Counted from the first letter of the stretch, positions 52,960 through 62,138 are shown. The stretch: DNA of 64,000 nt from Streptomyces hyaluromycini (GCF_002217755.1 NZ_BCFL01000025.1:241356-305355), one strand, 5' to 3'. Notes: a model not told the origin generated them from the letters alone. Translations and numbers: made by a program.

Positions 52960-53052
52960 CGTCGTCGTCCTCCTGTCCAGCGCGTCGAAGCGACCCGCCG
53001 CGGGTCGGAGGGACAGTTTAGGGCGCGGGAACTTATCGGCCGCCGCGCAAGT

Positions 53053-53070
53053 TTCTACGGTGTTGTAGAA
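53053..53070. promoter_or_regulatory. Predicted ArsR operator in the divergent arsR/terB region
   Basis: TTCTAC-GGTGTT-GTAGAA is an inverted repeat with 6-base arms, 93 bases upstream of the ArsR start and 48 before the terB start. Its place could allow one regulator to act on both divergent genes. Confidence 0.6.
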
Positions 53071-53118
53071 GTAATTTTTTGGCAAGCAGGACTCTTACCT
53101 ACCGAGGAGTGAGTGCGC

Positions 53119-53574
53119 ATGGCCCTGTGGGACCGCATCAAGGATTCCGCGACGCAGATGCAGACCCAGCTCGTGGCGAAGAAGAACGACCTGAAGAGCG
53201 GTGCGTTCCGCGACGCGAGCATGGCGATGTGCGCGCTCGTGGCCGCCGCCGACGGCACCATCGATCCGGCCGAGCGCCAGCGGGTCGCCCAGCTCATCTC
53301 GACCAACGAGGTGCTGCAGAACTTCCCGGCGGACGACCTTCGCCGCCGCTTCGAGGAGAACCTGAACAAGCTGACCGCCGACTTCGCCTTCGGCAAGGTG
53401 AGCGTGCTCCAGGAGGTCGCCAAGGCGAAGAAGAAGCCGGCCGAGGCGCGTGCCGTCATCCAGATCGGCATCGTGATCGGCGGCGCGGACGGCGACTTCG
53501 ACAAGACCGAGCAGGCCGTGGTCCGCGAGGCGTGCTACACCCTCGACCTGCCGCCGCACGAGTTCGACCTCTGA
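53119..53574 (+). CDS. terB: TerB-family tellurite-resistance protein
   Basis: 151 residues with the TerB helical fold. Two acidic metal-binding loops are visible: AAADGTIDPAERQ (about 49-61) and GGADGDFDKTEQ (about 119-130), a duplicated pattern thought to bind Ca2+/Mg2+-type ions. It is a single gene, not in a ter operon with TerD, so the role may be stress signalling rather than tellurite resistance. GAGGAG lies about 9 bases before the ATG. It is divergent from the ArsR/metal-pump operon and shares its short regulatory region. Confidence 0.9.
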   Translation: MALWDRIKDSATQMQTQLVAKKNDLKSGAFRDASMAMCALVAAADGTIDPAERQRVAQLISTNEVLQNFPADDLRRRFEENLNKLTADFAFGKVSVLQEVAKAKKKPAEARAVIQIGIVIGGADGDFDKTEQAVVREACYTLDLPPHEFDL

Positions 53575-53629
53575 CCGGCACCGACGGGACGGGGGCGGCG
53601 GGACCAGGGGCGGCCGGACCGCGGACGGC

Positions 53630-55000
53630 TCACATCCGCCGGCTCGTGGCCCAGCAGAGTGCGGTGAGGGCCGCGGCCACGGCGCAGGCCGCCGCCGCCG
53701 AGCCGTCCAGATAAGTACTGCCGAGGACCGCCACTCCCAGCGTCGCCCCCAGTTGCTGTACGGCGTTCAGCGCACCCGCCGCCGAGCCGACCTCCTGGGG
53801 GCGCAGCGGCCGCAGGGCCAGCGTGAAGAAGGCGGGGGTGAACAGGCCCGCGCCCAGGCCGACCAGGGCCAGCGCGGGCAGGAGCGGCCAGGGATAGTGG
53901 ACGGGGGCGGTGCCGGCAGTGCTGGCGTACACGGCCGCGGCGGCCGTCAGGCCCATGAGCACCAGGGCCAGGCCGCAGGGCATCATGCGGCGCCGGGCAC
54001 CGCGGCGGCCCGACAGCCAGGACGACACCGCCAGGCCGATCGACCACGGCGTGAGGCTCAGCCCTGCCGCCAGTACGCCCTGGCCCGCCTGCAGTTGCAG
54101 CTGGAGGACGACGACGGTCAGCAGGCCGTTGGTCACCGCGAAGAACGTCGTCGAGGTGGCGAGGGCGGCCGGGAAGCCCGGGCGGGTGAAGAGGCTCGGT
54201 TCCAGGAGGGGCGCGGTCGTGCGGCGCTGGTGCCGTGCGAAGGCGGCCAGGGTGAGCAGGCCGAGCGCCAGCGACGCCCAGTCGCGCGGCGGGAGTTCGG
54301 TGAGGTCCGTGCCGATCAGGGGGTAGACCAGCAGGCCCGTGCCGGTCGCCGCGAGTGCCGTGCCCGGCCAGTCGAGGGCGGGGCGGTGCGGGGCGCGGTT
54401 CTCCGGGAGCTTCGGGGACAGGGCGAGGACGACCAGGGCCACCGGGACGTTCACCAGGAAGGCTGCCCGCCAGGAGGAGCCGAACAGGTCGGCGTGGGTG
54501 AGGACGCCGCCGAGGACCGGGCCGCAGACGGCCGCGAGGCCCATCACCGGACCGATGCTGCCCAGCGCCCGGGACAGCTCGTCGCCCTCGAACATCGCCT
54601 TGATGAGCCCGATGGTCTGCGGAATGATCACGGCCGCCGCCGCGCCCTGCACCGCGCGGAAGGCGATCAGCAGGCCCGCCGTCGGTGCGAGTGCGCAGGC
54701 GACGGAGGCCGCGGTGAAGAGCGTGACGCCGAGGACGAAGAGCCGGCGGCGGCCCGCGATGTCGCCGAGCCGTCCGCCGGTGATCAGCAGGACCGCGAAC
54801 GGCAGGGTGTACGCCGTACTGAACCACTGGACGTCGGAGACGGAGCCGCCGAGGCCGGCGTGCACGGCGGGGGCGGCGACCTGGACGATCGTCGCGTCCA
54901 GGAGGTTCATCGCCTCGGCGAGGAGAAGGGCGGCGAGGGCGGGCCGGCGCCAAGGGTAGGGGGCCGGGGTGGTGGGGGCGTGCGTGGGTGTGGTTTTCAT
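53630..55000 (-). CDS. MFS drug:H+ antiporter, DHA2 (EmrB/QacA) type
   Basis: 456-residue efflux-type transporter with about 14 membrane helices. Marks include the motif-C-like LLDATIVQVAAPAVHAGLG start, motif A GGRLGDIAGRRR (about 70-81) and GPVLGGVLTH. DHA2 members export drugs, dyes or secondary metabolites. The start at ATG 55000 is set by the conserved first helix; no ribosome site is clear. It stands alone, converging on terB and followed upstream by copy D of the intergenic element. Substrate unknown. Confidence 0.9.
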   Translation of the reverse strand: MKTTPTHAPTTPAPYPWRRPALAALLLAEAMNLLDATIVQVAAPAVHAGLGGSVSDVQWFSTAYTLPFAVLLITGGRLGDIAGRRRLFVLGVTLFTAASVACALAPTAGLLIAFRAVQGAAAAVIIPQTIGLIKAMFEGDELSRALGSIGPVMGLAAVCGPVLGGVLTHADLFGSSWRAAFLVNVPVALVVLALSPKLPENRAPHRPALDWPGTALAATGTGLLVYPLIGTDLTELPPRDWASLALGLLTLAAFARHQRRTTAPLLEPSLFTRPGFPAALATSTTFFAVTNGLLTVVVLQLQLQAGQGVLAAGLSLTPWSIGLAVSSWLSGRRGARRRMMPCGLALVLMGLTAAAAVYASTAGTAPVHYPWPLLPALALVGLGAGLFTPAFFTLALRPLRPQEVGSAAGALNAVQQLGATLGVAVLGSTYLDGSAAAACAVAAALTALCWATSRRM

Positions 55001-55124
55001 GGGGGCAGCGTGCGGGGCGCTGCGCGGGTGCCGACGGTTTTGGTCGGGAGGTCGCTGCTTTCTTCCATCGCACCCGGTGTTTGTGACGGAATCACACGCG
55101 ATGAGTTGTGGCTGCGGGTGGGTG

Positions 55125-55180
55125 GGGGCTGGTCGCGCCCGCGCGGCGGAGCCGCAGATTTGATACAGCCCCGCGCCCCC
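55125..55180 (-). repeat. Dispersed intergenic palindromic element, copy D
   Basis: Reverse orientation: GGGGCTGGTCGCGCCC, GCGCGGCGGAGCCGC, ATTTGATACAGCCCC and GCGCCCC. It matches the A/E module order and lies 16 bases after the end of the leftward lyase-family gene, before the MFS promoter. Confidence 0.75.
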
Positions 55181-55196
55181 AAGAAGGGTCGGCTGC

Positions 55197-56678
55197 TCAG
55201 ACGTCGGCCAGGAGGGGCAGTACATCCATCGCCGCCGTCACGTCCCCGGTCAGCGCGCGGTCTTCCATGTCGCCCGGCAGAGCCGCCGCGGCCAGTCTGA
55301 AGGCGGGCACCGTCGGCTCCACCGGGCCCAGTCGCAACGCCCGTACCGCCGCCACCAGTTCGCAGGCCAGTACCACCGGGTACGCCTCTGCCGCCCGTTC
55401 GGCCTGTTTCGCCGCCTGGTCCGCGAAGCTCGCCGCCTCCTCCAGGCCGTGGGAGAGGACGGTGTGGCCGGCCGATGCCGGGGCCGCGCTGGAACGGAGC
55501 TCTGCCAGGGCCGAGTTGGCGGTGTACTCCAGGATCATCGTGCCGGAGCTGCTCGCCGGACCCGCGGTCAGGAAGGCGGGCAGGCCCGTGAGGTCGGCGC
55601 GGGTCAGGGCATGGAGGCGGGCGGCGGAGAGCTGGGCGGTCTGGAGGAGGGCCAGGTCGAGGCCGTCCAGGGCCAGGGCGAGCGGGGCCGCGAAGAAGCC
55701 GCCGTGGTGGTAGACGTGGCCGTCGGGGGCCAGCACGGGGTTCTCCGTGGGGCAGTTGATCTCCGTCTCGACGATGTGGCGGAGCCTGTCGGCGGCCTCC
55801 AGGGCCGCGCCGTGGACCTGCGGGAAGGCGCGGAAGCCGTAGGGGTCCTGGATGCGGCGGCCGGTGGTGAGCGGGTGGTCGGGGATCGCGAGGAGGCGTC
55901 GTACCTCCGCTGCCGCCCTGGCCGGGCCGGGGTAGGGGCGCAGGGCGTGCACCTCGGGGGCGTAGGCCTCCGGGGAGCCGGAGACGGCGGCCAGGGAGAG
56001 GGCGGCCACCGCGTGGGTGGCCCGCAGCAGTACGTCCAGGTCGTGGCAGGCCAGGGCGGCCCTGCCCAGGGCCAGGGCGTTGCTGCTCAGGAGGGCGAGC
56101 GAGTCGCCGGGGCGGAGGGCGACCGGGGCGGGCAGTTCGGCGTCGGAGGACGCCGTGAGCCAGGGGCGTTCGCCGATCAGGGTCAGGCCGGTCTGGGCCA
56201 GGGCCGTGAGGTCGCCGGTGCCCACACCCCCGTACTCGTTGATCGCGGGGTGCACGCCGAGACGCAGGGCCTCGGCCAGCGCCGTGACGAAGGAAGGGTG
56301 GATGCCGGAGCCGGCGGCCAGCAGCTGGTTGGCCCGGACGGCCATCAGCGCGCGGGCCTGACGGGCCGGCAGCAGCGGGCCGGCGCCGCCGGCGTGGCTG
56401 CGCAGCAGGCGCAGGGTGTGGCCGGACGCGTCGGACGGGTCGACGATGACGGAGCGGTGGGCGCCCACGCCGGTGCCGCGGCCGTACCAATGCCCCCGTG
56501 CGGCGAGGCGGTCGGCGCTCTCGTGGGCCCGGCGGACCCGGTCGAGCGCCTCCGGCGGTACGACAGGGCCGGCAACGGCGTCGGCGAGCCGGACGAGTCC
56601 GGTCAGGCCGAGGCCGTTGCCGTCGAGCACGACCCGGTCCGAGGAAGGTCCAGGGAGGATCCGCGGCAGGTCGAACAC
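55197..56678 (-). CDS. Histidine/aromatic ammonia-lyase family protein with altered MIO motif
   Basis: 493 residues of the histidine/phenylalanine ammonia-lyase family. These enzymes build the MIO cofactor from an Ala-Ser-Gly loop to eliminate ammonia. Here the loop reads GGVGTGDLTALAQ, so Gly153-Thr154-Gly155 replaces Ala-Ser-Gly and the key Ser is Thr. The catalytic Tyr (WYGRGTG, Y65) and the IQDPYGFRAFPQVHGA (Tyr and Arg) segment are kept, but the Asn of the usual LLNGT site is LLSSN, and the late QED segment is changed. It may make a modified cofactor, use another chemistry, or have lost lyase activity. The GTG start is only 2 bases after the binding-protein stop. Confidence 0.8.
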   Translation of the reverse strand: MFDLPRILPGPSSDRVVLDGNGLGLTGLVRLADAVAGPVVPPEALDRVRRAHESADRLAARGHWYGRGTGVGAHRSVIVDPSDASGHTLRLLRSHAGGAGPLLPARQARALMAVRANQLLAAGSGIHPSFVTALAEALRLGVHPAINEYGGVGTGDLTALAQTGLTLIGERPWLTASSDAELPAPVALRPGDSLALLSSNALALGRAALACHDLDVLLRATHAVAALSLAAVSGSPEAYAPEVHALRPYPGPARAAAEVRRLLAIPDHPLTTGRRIQDPYGFRAFPQVHGAALEAADRLRHIVETEINCPTENPVLAPDGHVYHHGGFFAAPLALALDGLDLALLQTAQLSAARLHALTRADLTGLPAFLTAGPASSSGTMILEYTANSALAELRSSAAPASAGHTVLSHGLEEAASFADQAAKQAERAAEAYPVVLACELVAAVRALRLGPVEPTVPAFRLAAAALPGDMEDRALTGDVTAAMDVLPLLADV

Positions 56679-56680
56679 GG

Positions 56681-57643
56681 TCAGCTGGTGAGGCCGACCT
56701 TCTTCAGCCACGCCTGGGCGACCTCCAGCGGGTCCTTGTTGTCCGACTGCACCTGGGTGTCCATGTCCAGCAGGGCCGCGGTGTCGAGCTTGGCGGAGAC
56801 GGCGTTGAGGGCGTCGGTGGCCGTCTGGTTCAGGGCGCTCTTGTAGACCAGGGGCTGGACGTTCTCGAAGCCGAAGAGGTTCTCCGGGTCCTGGAGGACG
56901 ACGAACTTCTCCTTGGTGATGGTCGGGTCCGTGCTGAAGATGTCGGCGGCCTGCACCGCGTTCTTCTTCAGGGCGGCCTCGGTGAGCGCGCCGCCCGCGT
57001 CCAGCGCCTTGAAGGACTTGAACTCCAGGCCGTACACGGACTTCAGGCCGACCAGGCCCTGCTGGCGGGTCTGGAACTCCGGCGAGGCGCCGATGGCCAG
57101 GTCCTTGGCGATGGTCTTGAGGTCGGCTATGGAGGACTTCTCGGTGAGGTTGTACTTGGCGGCCGTGGCCGCGTTGACCGTCACCGTGTCCTTGTCCTGC
57201 GCGTCCGCCGGGTCGAGCAGCGTCAGCTTGGAGTCCAGCTTGGCCCCGATGGCCGACGTGGTCTCCTCGACGGTCTTCGGGGTCGCCTTGGGGTCGAGGT
57301 AGGCGAGCAGGGCGCCGTTGTACTCGGGCAGAACGGAGATCGAACCGTTCTTGAGCAGGCCGTAGGTGGTCTCGCGGCTGCCGATGTTCGGCTTGTAAGT
57401 GACCTTGACGCCCTTGGCCTTCAGTGCTTCGCCGTAGATGTCGGCGATCAGGGTGCTCTCGGCGAAGTTGTTGGAGCCGACGACGACGGTGTCCCCGCTC
57501 GCCTTGCTGTCCGACAGCGGGTCGGACTTGCTGTCGTCGGAAGAGGAACAGCCCGCCAGCAGGGCCGTCGTCGCGGCGAGCGCGACGGCCGCCACGCCTC
57601 GGTATGTCCGGATTGACCTGCTGGGAAGGGTGTTGGAAGTCAC
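56681..57643 (-). CDS. Opu-type (glycine betaine/choline/quaternary amine) ABC substrate-binding lipoprotein
   Basis: 320 residues. The lipobox is LLAGC (Cys about 31), followed by an acidic Ser/Asp linker and an OpuAC domain (VVVGSNNFAESTLIADIYGEALKAKG, YKPNIGSRETTYGLLKNGSISVLPEYNG). The family binds glycine betaine, carnitine, choline and similar trimethylamines, using aromatic cages. I placed the start at GTG 57643, just before SNTLPSRSIRTYRG and the membrane signal. Its permeases and ATPase probably lie at 62139-64000, on the same strand but beyond the conservon. The lyase-family gene follows with a 2-base gap. Confidence 0.85.
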   Translation of the reverse strand: MTSNTLPSRSIRTYRGVAAVALAATTALLAGCSSSDDSKSDPLSDSKASGDTVVVGSNNFAESTLIADIYGEALKAKGVKVTYKPNIGSRETTYGLLKNGSISVLPEYNGALLAYLDPKATPKTVEETTSAIGAKLDSKLTLLDPADAQDKDTVTVNAATAAKYNLTEKSSIADLKTIAKDLAIGASPEFQTRQQGLVGLKSVYGLEFKSFKALDAGGALTEAALKKNAVQAADIFSTDPTITKEKFVVLQDPENLFGFENVQPLVYKSALNQTATDALNAVSAKLDTAALLDMDTQVQSDNKDPLEVAQAWLKKVGLTS

Positions 57644-58000
57644 GGTTGCCGTTCCGGGAGCTGTGGGAAGGGTGGGGGTGTTGCGAACCACGCGGACCTG
57701 GTTGTGCACCACGGGGCTGTTCGAACCACTCCGGACGATCCAATCCAGCCGGTTCTCGGTCAGTCAAGTGTCTCCGGGTCACCGATTGGCTTCAATCCGT
57801 GGCCAGTTGTGGACGGAGAGCGGTCTCTTTGTAACGGATTCTTGATAAAGAGCAAGCGGAACCGAGCTTCAAGAACGCTGTAGTCTCACGGCAGTTGATA
57901 TCGGTCACAGCGGTGCGCGGGGCCCGCTACTCGGTGTCGTTCCGCAGCAGCTCGGGGTGAAGACGCCCCCCAGACCAGACACCCTCATGAAGGAGGCCCG
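57644..58000. other. Divergent intergenic region between the binding protein and cvnA
   Basis: 357 bases holding promoters for the binding-protein/lyase operon (leftward) and the conservon (rightward). The right part around 57830-57900 is more AT-rich, and AAGGAGG at 57990-57996 is the cvnA ribosome site. I see no small gene or strong hairpin. Confidence 0.55.
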
Positions 58001-60520
58001 GTGTCCACGAACCAGGTGGACGCGCCCGTCCGGCCCGCCCAGGCGCGGAGCGGGATCAGGGGTTTCGCCGACCGTTGGCCCTTCCGGCGCAAGCTCAACC
58101 TGCTGGTCGGTGTACCGCTCGCCGTCATCGCCGTACTGCTGACGTACGTCATCACCGACCTGACGCAGCAGTCCACCAGCGCGGAGGACGCGGCGCAGAC
58201 GGTCCGGGACAGCGCTCAGGTGGCACGCCTCGTGGACAAGGTCGAGGCGGAGCACCAGCAGGCGATCCTGCTCTCCGCGCGCTACGAGTCCGGCTACTCC
58301 ACTCCCTCGGCGGCCGCCTACCGCGCGGCCCAGGACGCGGTGAACTCCCAGGTCGCGAAGGTCCGTGACACCTTCGGCGACCGGCTGCCGGGCACCGAGG
58401 CGGACGCCCTGCGGCAGGTCGAGGGCCTGTCCAGCCTGCGGGACTCCGTCGAGCAGGCCTATCTGCCCGCCGACAACATCGACCCGGCGTACACCAACGC
58501 GTCCAACGACCTGATCGACGGCCTCGGTCTGGACCGCGACACCGACCTCGCCTCCACCTTCACCGGCAACCTGCTGGACTCGCTGCTGCGCGCGGACGCC
58601 GCCCACGGCGCCTTCGAGACCAACGTGCTCGCGGCGACCACCGGGGACACCAACGCCCTGATCGAGTTCATCAACGCGGTCGGCGCCTACGACCTCTACC
58701 AGCACCAGGCCGACCGGTTCACCCGGTTCGCCTCCGAGGGGCAGGCCCGGCAGCTGGCCGACGTCGAGCACACCAAGGCCCAGAGCACGATCGCCGAGTC
58801 CTTCGCCGAGCTGCAGATCGACCCGACCAAGCTGGAGTCCGGCGACCAGGACCAGATCCGGCGGGCCGTCAAGGACGCGCTCACCGACTACCCGGCCTAC
58901 CACGACCAGGCCGCGGCCCGGCTGACCATCACCACCTCGCTCATCGGGCAGATCGCCGACCGGGCCGACACCACGGCCGACTCGGCCAAGTGGCGCGCGA
59001 TCTACCTGCTGAACGGCGCGCTGCTCGGCTTCGTCCTCTGGATCACCCTCGCGGCGCTGGTCCGCCGCTCGGTGATCCGCCCGGTGCAGGCCCTGACCGG
59101 GGTCGCGCACGAGGTCGCCGAGGTGGCGGGCCGCGAACTCGCCCGCGTCGCCGACGACGACGCCGAGGACTCCGGCCCGCCCCGGCTGCGGGACATGCCG
59201 GTCACCGCCCGCGACGAGATCGGTGACCTGGCCGAGGCGTTCAACCAGGTGCAGACGACGGCCGCGGCCCTGCTCGAACGCCAGGTGCTCAGCCGCCGCA
59301 ACACCGCCGAGATGTTCGGCAACGTCGGGCGCCGCGTCAGCAACCTGACCACCCGCCAGCTCGCCTTCATCGACGCGGTGGAGCGTGCCGAGACCGATCC
59401 GGCCCTCCTCGAACGCCTCTACTCCATCGACCACATCGCCGTCCGCCTGCGCCGCAACGCCGACAGCCTGATGCTGCTGGCCGGCATCCGCGAGACCGTG
59501 CTGGCCTCGGGCCCGACACCGGTGTCCAACGTGGTCCGGGCCGCGCTCGGCCAGATCGAGGGCTACCAGCGGGTACGGCTGTACGCCGGCACGGACGCCA
59601 TGATCGAGCCGGACATCATCGGCGACCTCACGCTGATGGTGGCCGAACTCCTGGAGAACGCGGTGTCGTTCTCGCCGGCCGGCAGCCCCGTCGAGGTGAC
59701 CGTCCGTTCCAGCGACGTGGGCGCGCACATCGTCGTCACCGACCACGGCCTCGGCATGAGCGCCGAGCGGCTGGCCGAGGAGAACGCCCGGCTGATCCGC
59801 CGTGAGCGCCTCGACCTGGTGCCGACCAAGGTGCTCGGCCTCTTCGTGGTGGGTGCGCTGGCCCGGCGCTGGGAGATCGGCGTCGAGCTGACCCGGACCC
59901 CGGGCGGCGGTGTCACCGCCGAAGTGACGCTGCCCTCCAGGCTGTTGCTGACGATGAGCGCGGTGGCGGACACCACCGGCACCCCGTTCGCGGCAGAACC
60001 GGCGGAGCCGACGGAACTGACGGCACCCGCGACACCGGCTGCCCTGACGAAACCGGAGACACCGGTGGCGTCGGCCGAGGCGACCGGCCCGACCGCCGCC
60101 GTCACGGTGCCGGCCTGGGCCGAGCCGGAGAGCCCGCTCCCCCGCCGGCTGCCGCGCCGCGAACCGGCCGCCGAGCAAGCGGCGGCGCAGACCCCGCTGA
60201 TCCCGGCCGCGCGCTCCGGCGAGCCCCCGGCCGACCCCGACGACCCCGACGACGCCGACGACGACGGGCCCCGCCCGCTGCGCCGCCGGGTCCGCGGTGC
60301 GACCCTCCGCACCACCGTCGGCGCCGCCCAGAGCCTCGCCCAGGCACCGCGCACCCGTGACGCCGAGGCCGAGCGGGACGCACTGGACGAGTTCGAGGCG
60401 GCGGTGGAACGCGCCCGGCGCGAGGGCGACACCGGGAGTTACGAACGGCCCGCACCGCGCACCGACCCCCTGAACCCCCCGCAGGACCAGAACCACCTTC
60501 CGGAAGGAGCCGAGCAGTGA
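58001..60520 (+). CDS. cvnA: Conservon sensor-kinase-like protein CvnA
   Basis: 839 residues: an N-terminal membrane helix (about 33-52), an outer nitrate/nitrite-sensing-type domain (NIT, about 60-330), a second helix (about 331-353), a HAMP-like region (about 355-425), a coiled linker, and a GHKL ATPase domain (about 500-640) with ELLENAVSFSPAGSP (N-box) and DHGLGM (G1). A long acidic/Pro-rich tail (about 650-839) follows. No clear phosphoacceptor His box is seen, as in other CvnA proteins, so it may not act as a standard kinase. GTG 58001 is preceded by AAGGAGG. Confidence 0.9.
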   Translation: MSTNQVDAPVRPAQARSGIRGFADRWPFRRKLNLLVGVPLAVIAVLLTYVITDLTQQSTSAEDAAQTVRDSAQVARLVDKVEAEHQQAILLSARYESGYSTPSAAAYRAAQDAVNSQVAKVRDTFGDRLPGTEADALRQVEGLSSLRDSVEQAYLPADNIDPAYTNASNDLIDGLGLDRDTDLASTFTGNLLDSLLRADAAHGAFETNVLAATTGDTNALIEFINAVGAYDLYQHQADRFTRFASEGQARQLADVEHTKAQSTIAESFAELQIDPTKLESGDQDQIRRAVKDALTDYPAYHDQAAARLTITTSLIGQIADRADTTADSAKWRAIYLLNGALLGFVLWITLAALVRRSVIRPVQALTGVAHEVAEVAGRELARVADDDAEDSGPPRLRDMPVTARDEIGDLAEAFNQVQTTAAALLERQVLSRRNTAEMFGNVGRRVSNLTTRQLAFIDAVERAETDPALLERLYSIDHIAVRLRRNADSLMLLAGIRETVLASGPTPVSNVVRAALGQIEGYQRVRLYAGTDAMIEPDIIGDLTLMVAELLENAVSFSPAGSPVEVTVRSSDVGAHIVVTDHGLGMSAERLAEENARLIRRERLDLVPTKVLGLFVVGALARRWEIGVELTRTPGGGVTAEVTLPSRLLLTMSAVADTTGTPFAAEPAEPTELTAPATPAALTKPETPVASAEATGPTAAVTVPAWAEPESPLPRRLPRREPAAEQAAAQTPLIPAARSGEPPADPDDPDDADDDGPRPLRRRVRGATLRTTVGAAQSLAQAPRTRDAEAERDALDEFEAAVERARREGDTGSYERPAPRTDPLNPPQDQNHLPEGAEQ

Positions 60521-60993
60521 GCACGTCGACAGGTGACACCCCGACGGGCGGCATCACGCCGACCGACCTGCAGGCGGCCGCAGCCGACTTCACCTGGCTG
60601 CTGAACCGCTTCGCCACCGAGACCGCAGGCGTGGTCGACGCGATCGCCGTGTCCTCCGACGGTCTGCTGATCGCGGTGTCGGAACTGCGCGAGCGCGCCC
60701 ATTCCGAGCGACTGGCCGCGATCGTCTCCGGCATCACCAGCCTGGCCGCCGGTGCTTCCGGCAACTACGGCCTGGGCGGCCTCAACAAGGTCATCATCGA
60801 CCTGGAGGGCGGCCATGTCATCGTCTCCGCGATCGGCAGCGGCGCCGTACTCGGCGTGGTCGCCGACAAGGAGGCCAAGCTCGGCAACATCGCCTACGAG
60901 ATGACGCTGTTCGCCAACCGCGCGGGTGCGGCCCTCAGTCCGCAGCTCGTCCTGGAGCTGAAGAACAGCGTCGGCGTCCCACAGACGCGCTGA
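60517..60993 (+). CDS. cvnB: Roadblock/LC7-domain protein CvnB
   Basis: 158 residues of the Roadblock/LC7 fold (FTWLLNRFATETAGVVDAIAVSSDGLLIAVS ... VIIDLEGGHVIVSAIGSGAVLGVVADKEA), which acts as a GTPase-regulating or scaffold subunit in bacteria. Its GTG start overlaps the cvnA stop by four bases (GTGA), so translation is coupled. It should bind CvnD or CvnA. Size and layout match other conservons. Confidence 0.93.
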   Translation: MSTSTGDTPTGGITPTDLQAAAADFTWLLNRFATETAGVVDAIAVSSDGLLIAVSELRERAHSERLAAIVSGITSLAAGASGNYGLGGLNKVIIDLEGGHVIVSAIGSGAVLGVVADKEAKLGNIAYEMTLFANRAGAALSPQLVLELKNSVGVPQTR

Positions 60994-61044
60994 CCGGCAC
61001 CGCCGGTCGGCAAGCCGAGAAGGCCGAGAGAGGAAGACACAGCC

Positions 61045-61461
61045 ATGGCGGACGGCACCCCGCCCCCGGGCCCGGACCCGGTCGGCCCCGCCCCCGCCGT
61101 ACGGCCGTTCCTGGTCACCGCCGGCCGGGTGGCGGACAGCGCCTCCGGACCGGCGATGCCCGTCGAGACCCAGGTGGTGGCCACCGCCGCCGGGCTCGCC
61201 GTGCTGGACCGGCTCTCCTTCGAGCAGCACGACATCGTCGCCGCGTGCCGGATTCCGCAGTCGCTCGCGGAACTGGCGGCCCGGCTGCGGCTGCACCTGA
61301 ACGTGGTCCGGGTGCTGGCCGAAGACCTGCGCGAGGCCGGGCAGCTGACGGTCCACGTGCCCGACTTCGAGGCCACCCACGACTCGTCCGTCCTGCGCAG
61401 GGTTATCGATGGCCTGCGGGCCATCCCCGACTCCCGAGGGGTACTCCGTGACACCGACTGA
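61045..61461 (+). CDS. cvnC: DUF742 protein CvnC
   Basis: 138 residues of the DUF742 family, a winged-helix-like domain (FEQHDIVAACRIPQSLAELAARLRLHLNVVRVLAEDLREAGQLTV) after a Pro-rich start with AVRPFLVTAGRVAD. Conservons always carry it, but its direct job is unknown; DNA or protein binding is possible. It starts at ATG 61045 with AGAGAGGAAG just upstream and ends 14 bases inside cvnD. Confidence 0.92.
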   Translation: MADGTPPPGPDPVGPAPAVRPFLVTAGRVADSASGPAMPVETQVVATAAGLAVLDRLSFEQHDIVAACRIPQSLAELAARLRLHLNVVRVLAEDLREAGQLTVHVPDFEATHDSSVLRRVIDGLRAIPDSRGVLRDTD

Positions 61462-62044
61462 CTCGCTGACCCGGGGCGCCGGGCGTACGGCCGTCCGGCC
61501 GCCGCTGCCGGTGAAGATGGTCATCGCGGGCGGTTTCGGCGTGGGCAAGACCACCGCCGTCGGCTCGATCTCGGAGATCGAGCCACTGACCACCGAGGCG
61601 TCGATCACCGAGGTCGCGGCGGGTGTGGACGACCTCTCGCTCACTCCGCGCAAGACGACCACGACCGTGGCGATGGACTTCGGCTGCATCACCATCGACC
61701 CGACGCTGAAGCTGTATCTGTTCGGCACGCCCGGGCAGGAACGCTTCGGCTTCATGTGGGACGACATCGTGGAGGGCGCGCTCGGCGGGCTGGTCATCGT
61801 TGACACGCGTCGCCTCGACGACTGCTACGCCGCGGTTGACTACTTCGAGCACAAGGGGATTCCGTTCGCCGTCGCGATCAACGCGTTCGACGGCCGCGTC
61901 GAGCACACGCTGGACGAGGTTCGGTGGGCGCTGGACGTTACCGAGGGGACACCGCTGGTCGTCTTCGACGCGCGTGAACGGGGTTCTGTGCGGGATGCGC
62001 TGCTTGTTGTCCTGGAACTGGCGCTGGCGCGTAGTGGGGGGTAG
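61448..62044 (+). CDS. cvnD: Conservon GTPase CvnD
   Basis: 198-residue small GTPase of the Ras/Mgl-like family. The P-loop is GGFGVGKTTAVGS (about 27-39), the switch II/G3 motif is LFGTPGQERFG (about 91-101; Gly-Thr-Pro replaces the usual Asp-x-x-Gly Asp), and the base-specific loop is AINAFD (Asn in place of NKxD). These variations are normal for CvnD. It is thought to signal with CvnB and CvnA from the membrane. It starts at GTG 61448, inside the cvnC end, and finishes the operon; copy E of the intergenic element follows. Confidence 0.93.
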   Translation: MTPTDSLTRGAGRTAVRPPLPVKMVIAGGFGVGKTTAVGSISEIEPLTTEASITEVAAGVDDLSLTPRKTTTTVAMDFGCITIDPTLKLYLFGTPGQERFGFMWDDIVEGALGGLVIVDTRRLDDCYAAVDYFEHKGIPFAVAINAFDGRVEHTLDEVRWALDVTEGTPLVVFDARERGSVRDALLVVLELALARSGG

Positions 62045-62073
62045 TGCGGTGGGTGGGGAACTGTCCGCCGCGT

Positions 62074-62138
62074 GGGGCTGGTCGCGCCCACGCGGCGGAG
62101 CCGCATATTGATACAGTCCCGCGCCCCTGAGGAGCGCG
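62074..62138 (-). repeat. Dispersed intergenic palindromic element, copy E
   Basis: Reverse orientation: GGGGCTGGTCGCGCCC, ACGCGGCGGAGCCGC, ATATTGATACAGTCC, then the hairpin GCGCCCC-TGAG-GAGCGC. It lies between the convergent cvnD and permease genes, starting 30 bases after cvnD and touching the permease stop. Confidence 0.75.

Noticed and set aside
52960..53085. Longer N terminus for the ArsR protein
   Set aside because: It would read through the inverted-repeat operator and lacks a ribosome site, while AGGAGG lies before GTG 52959.
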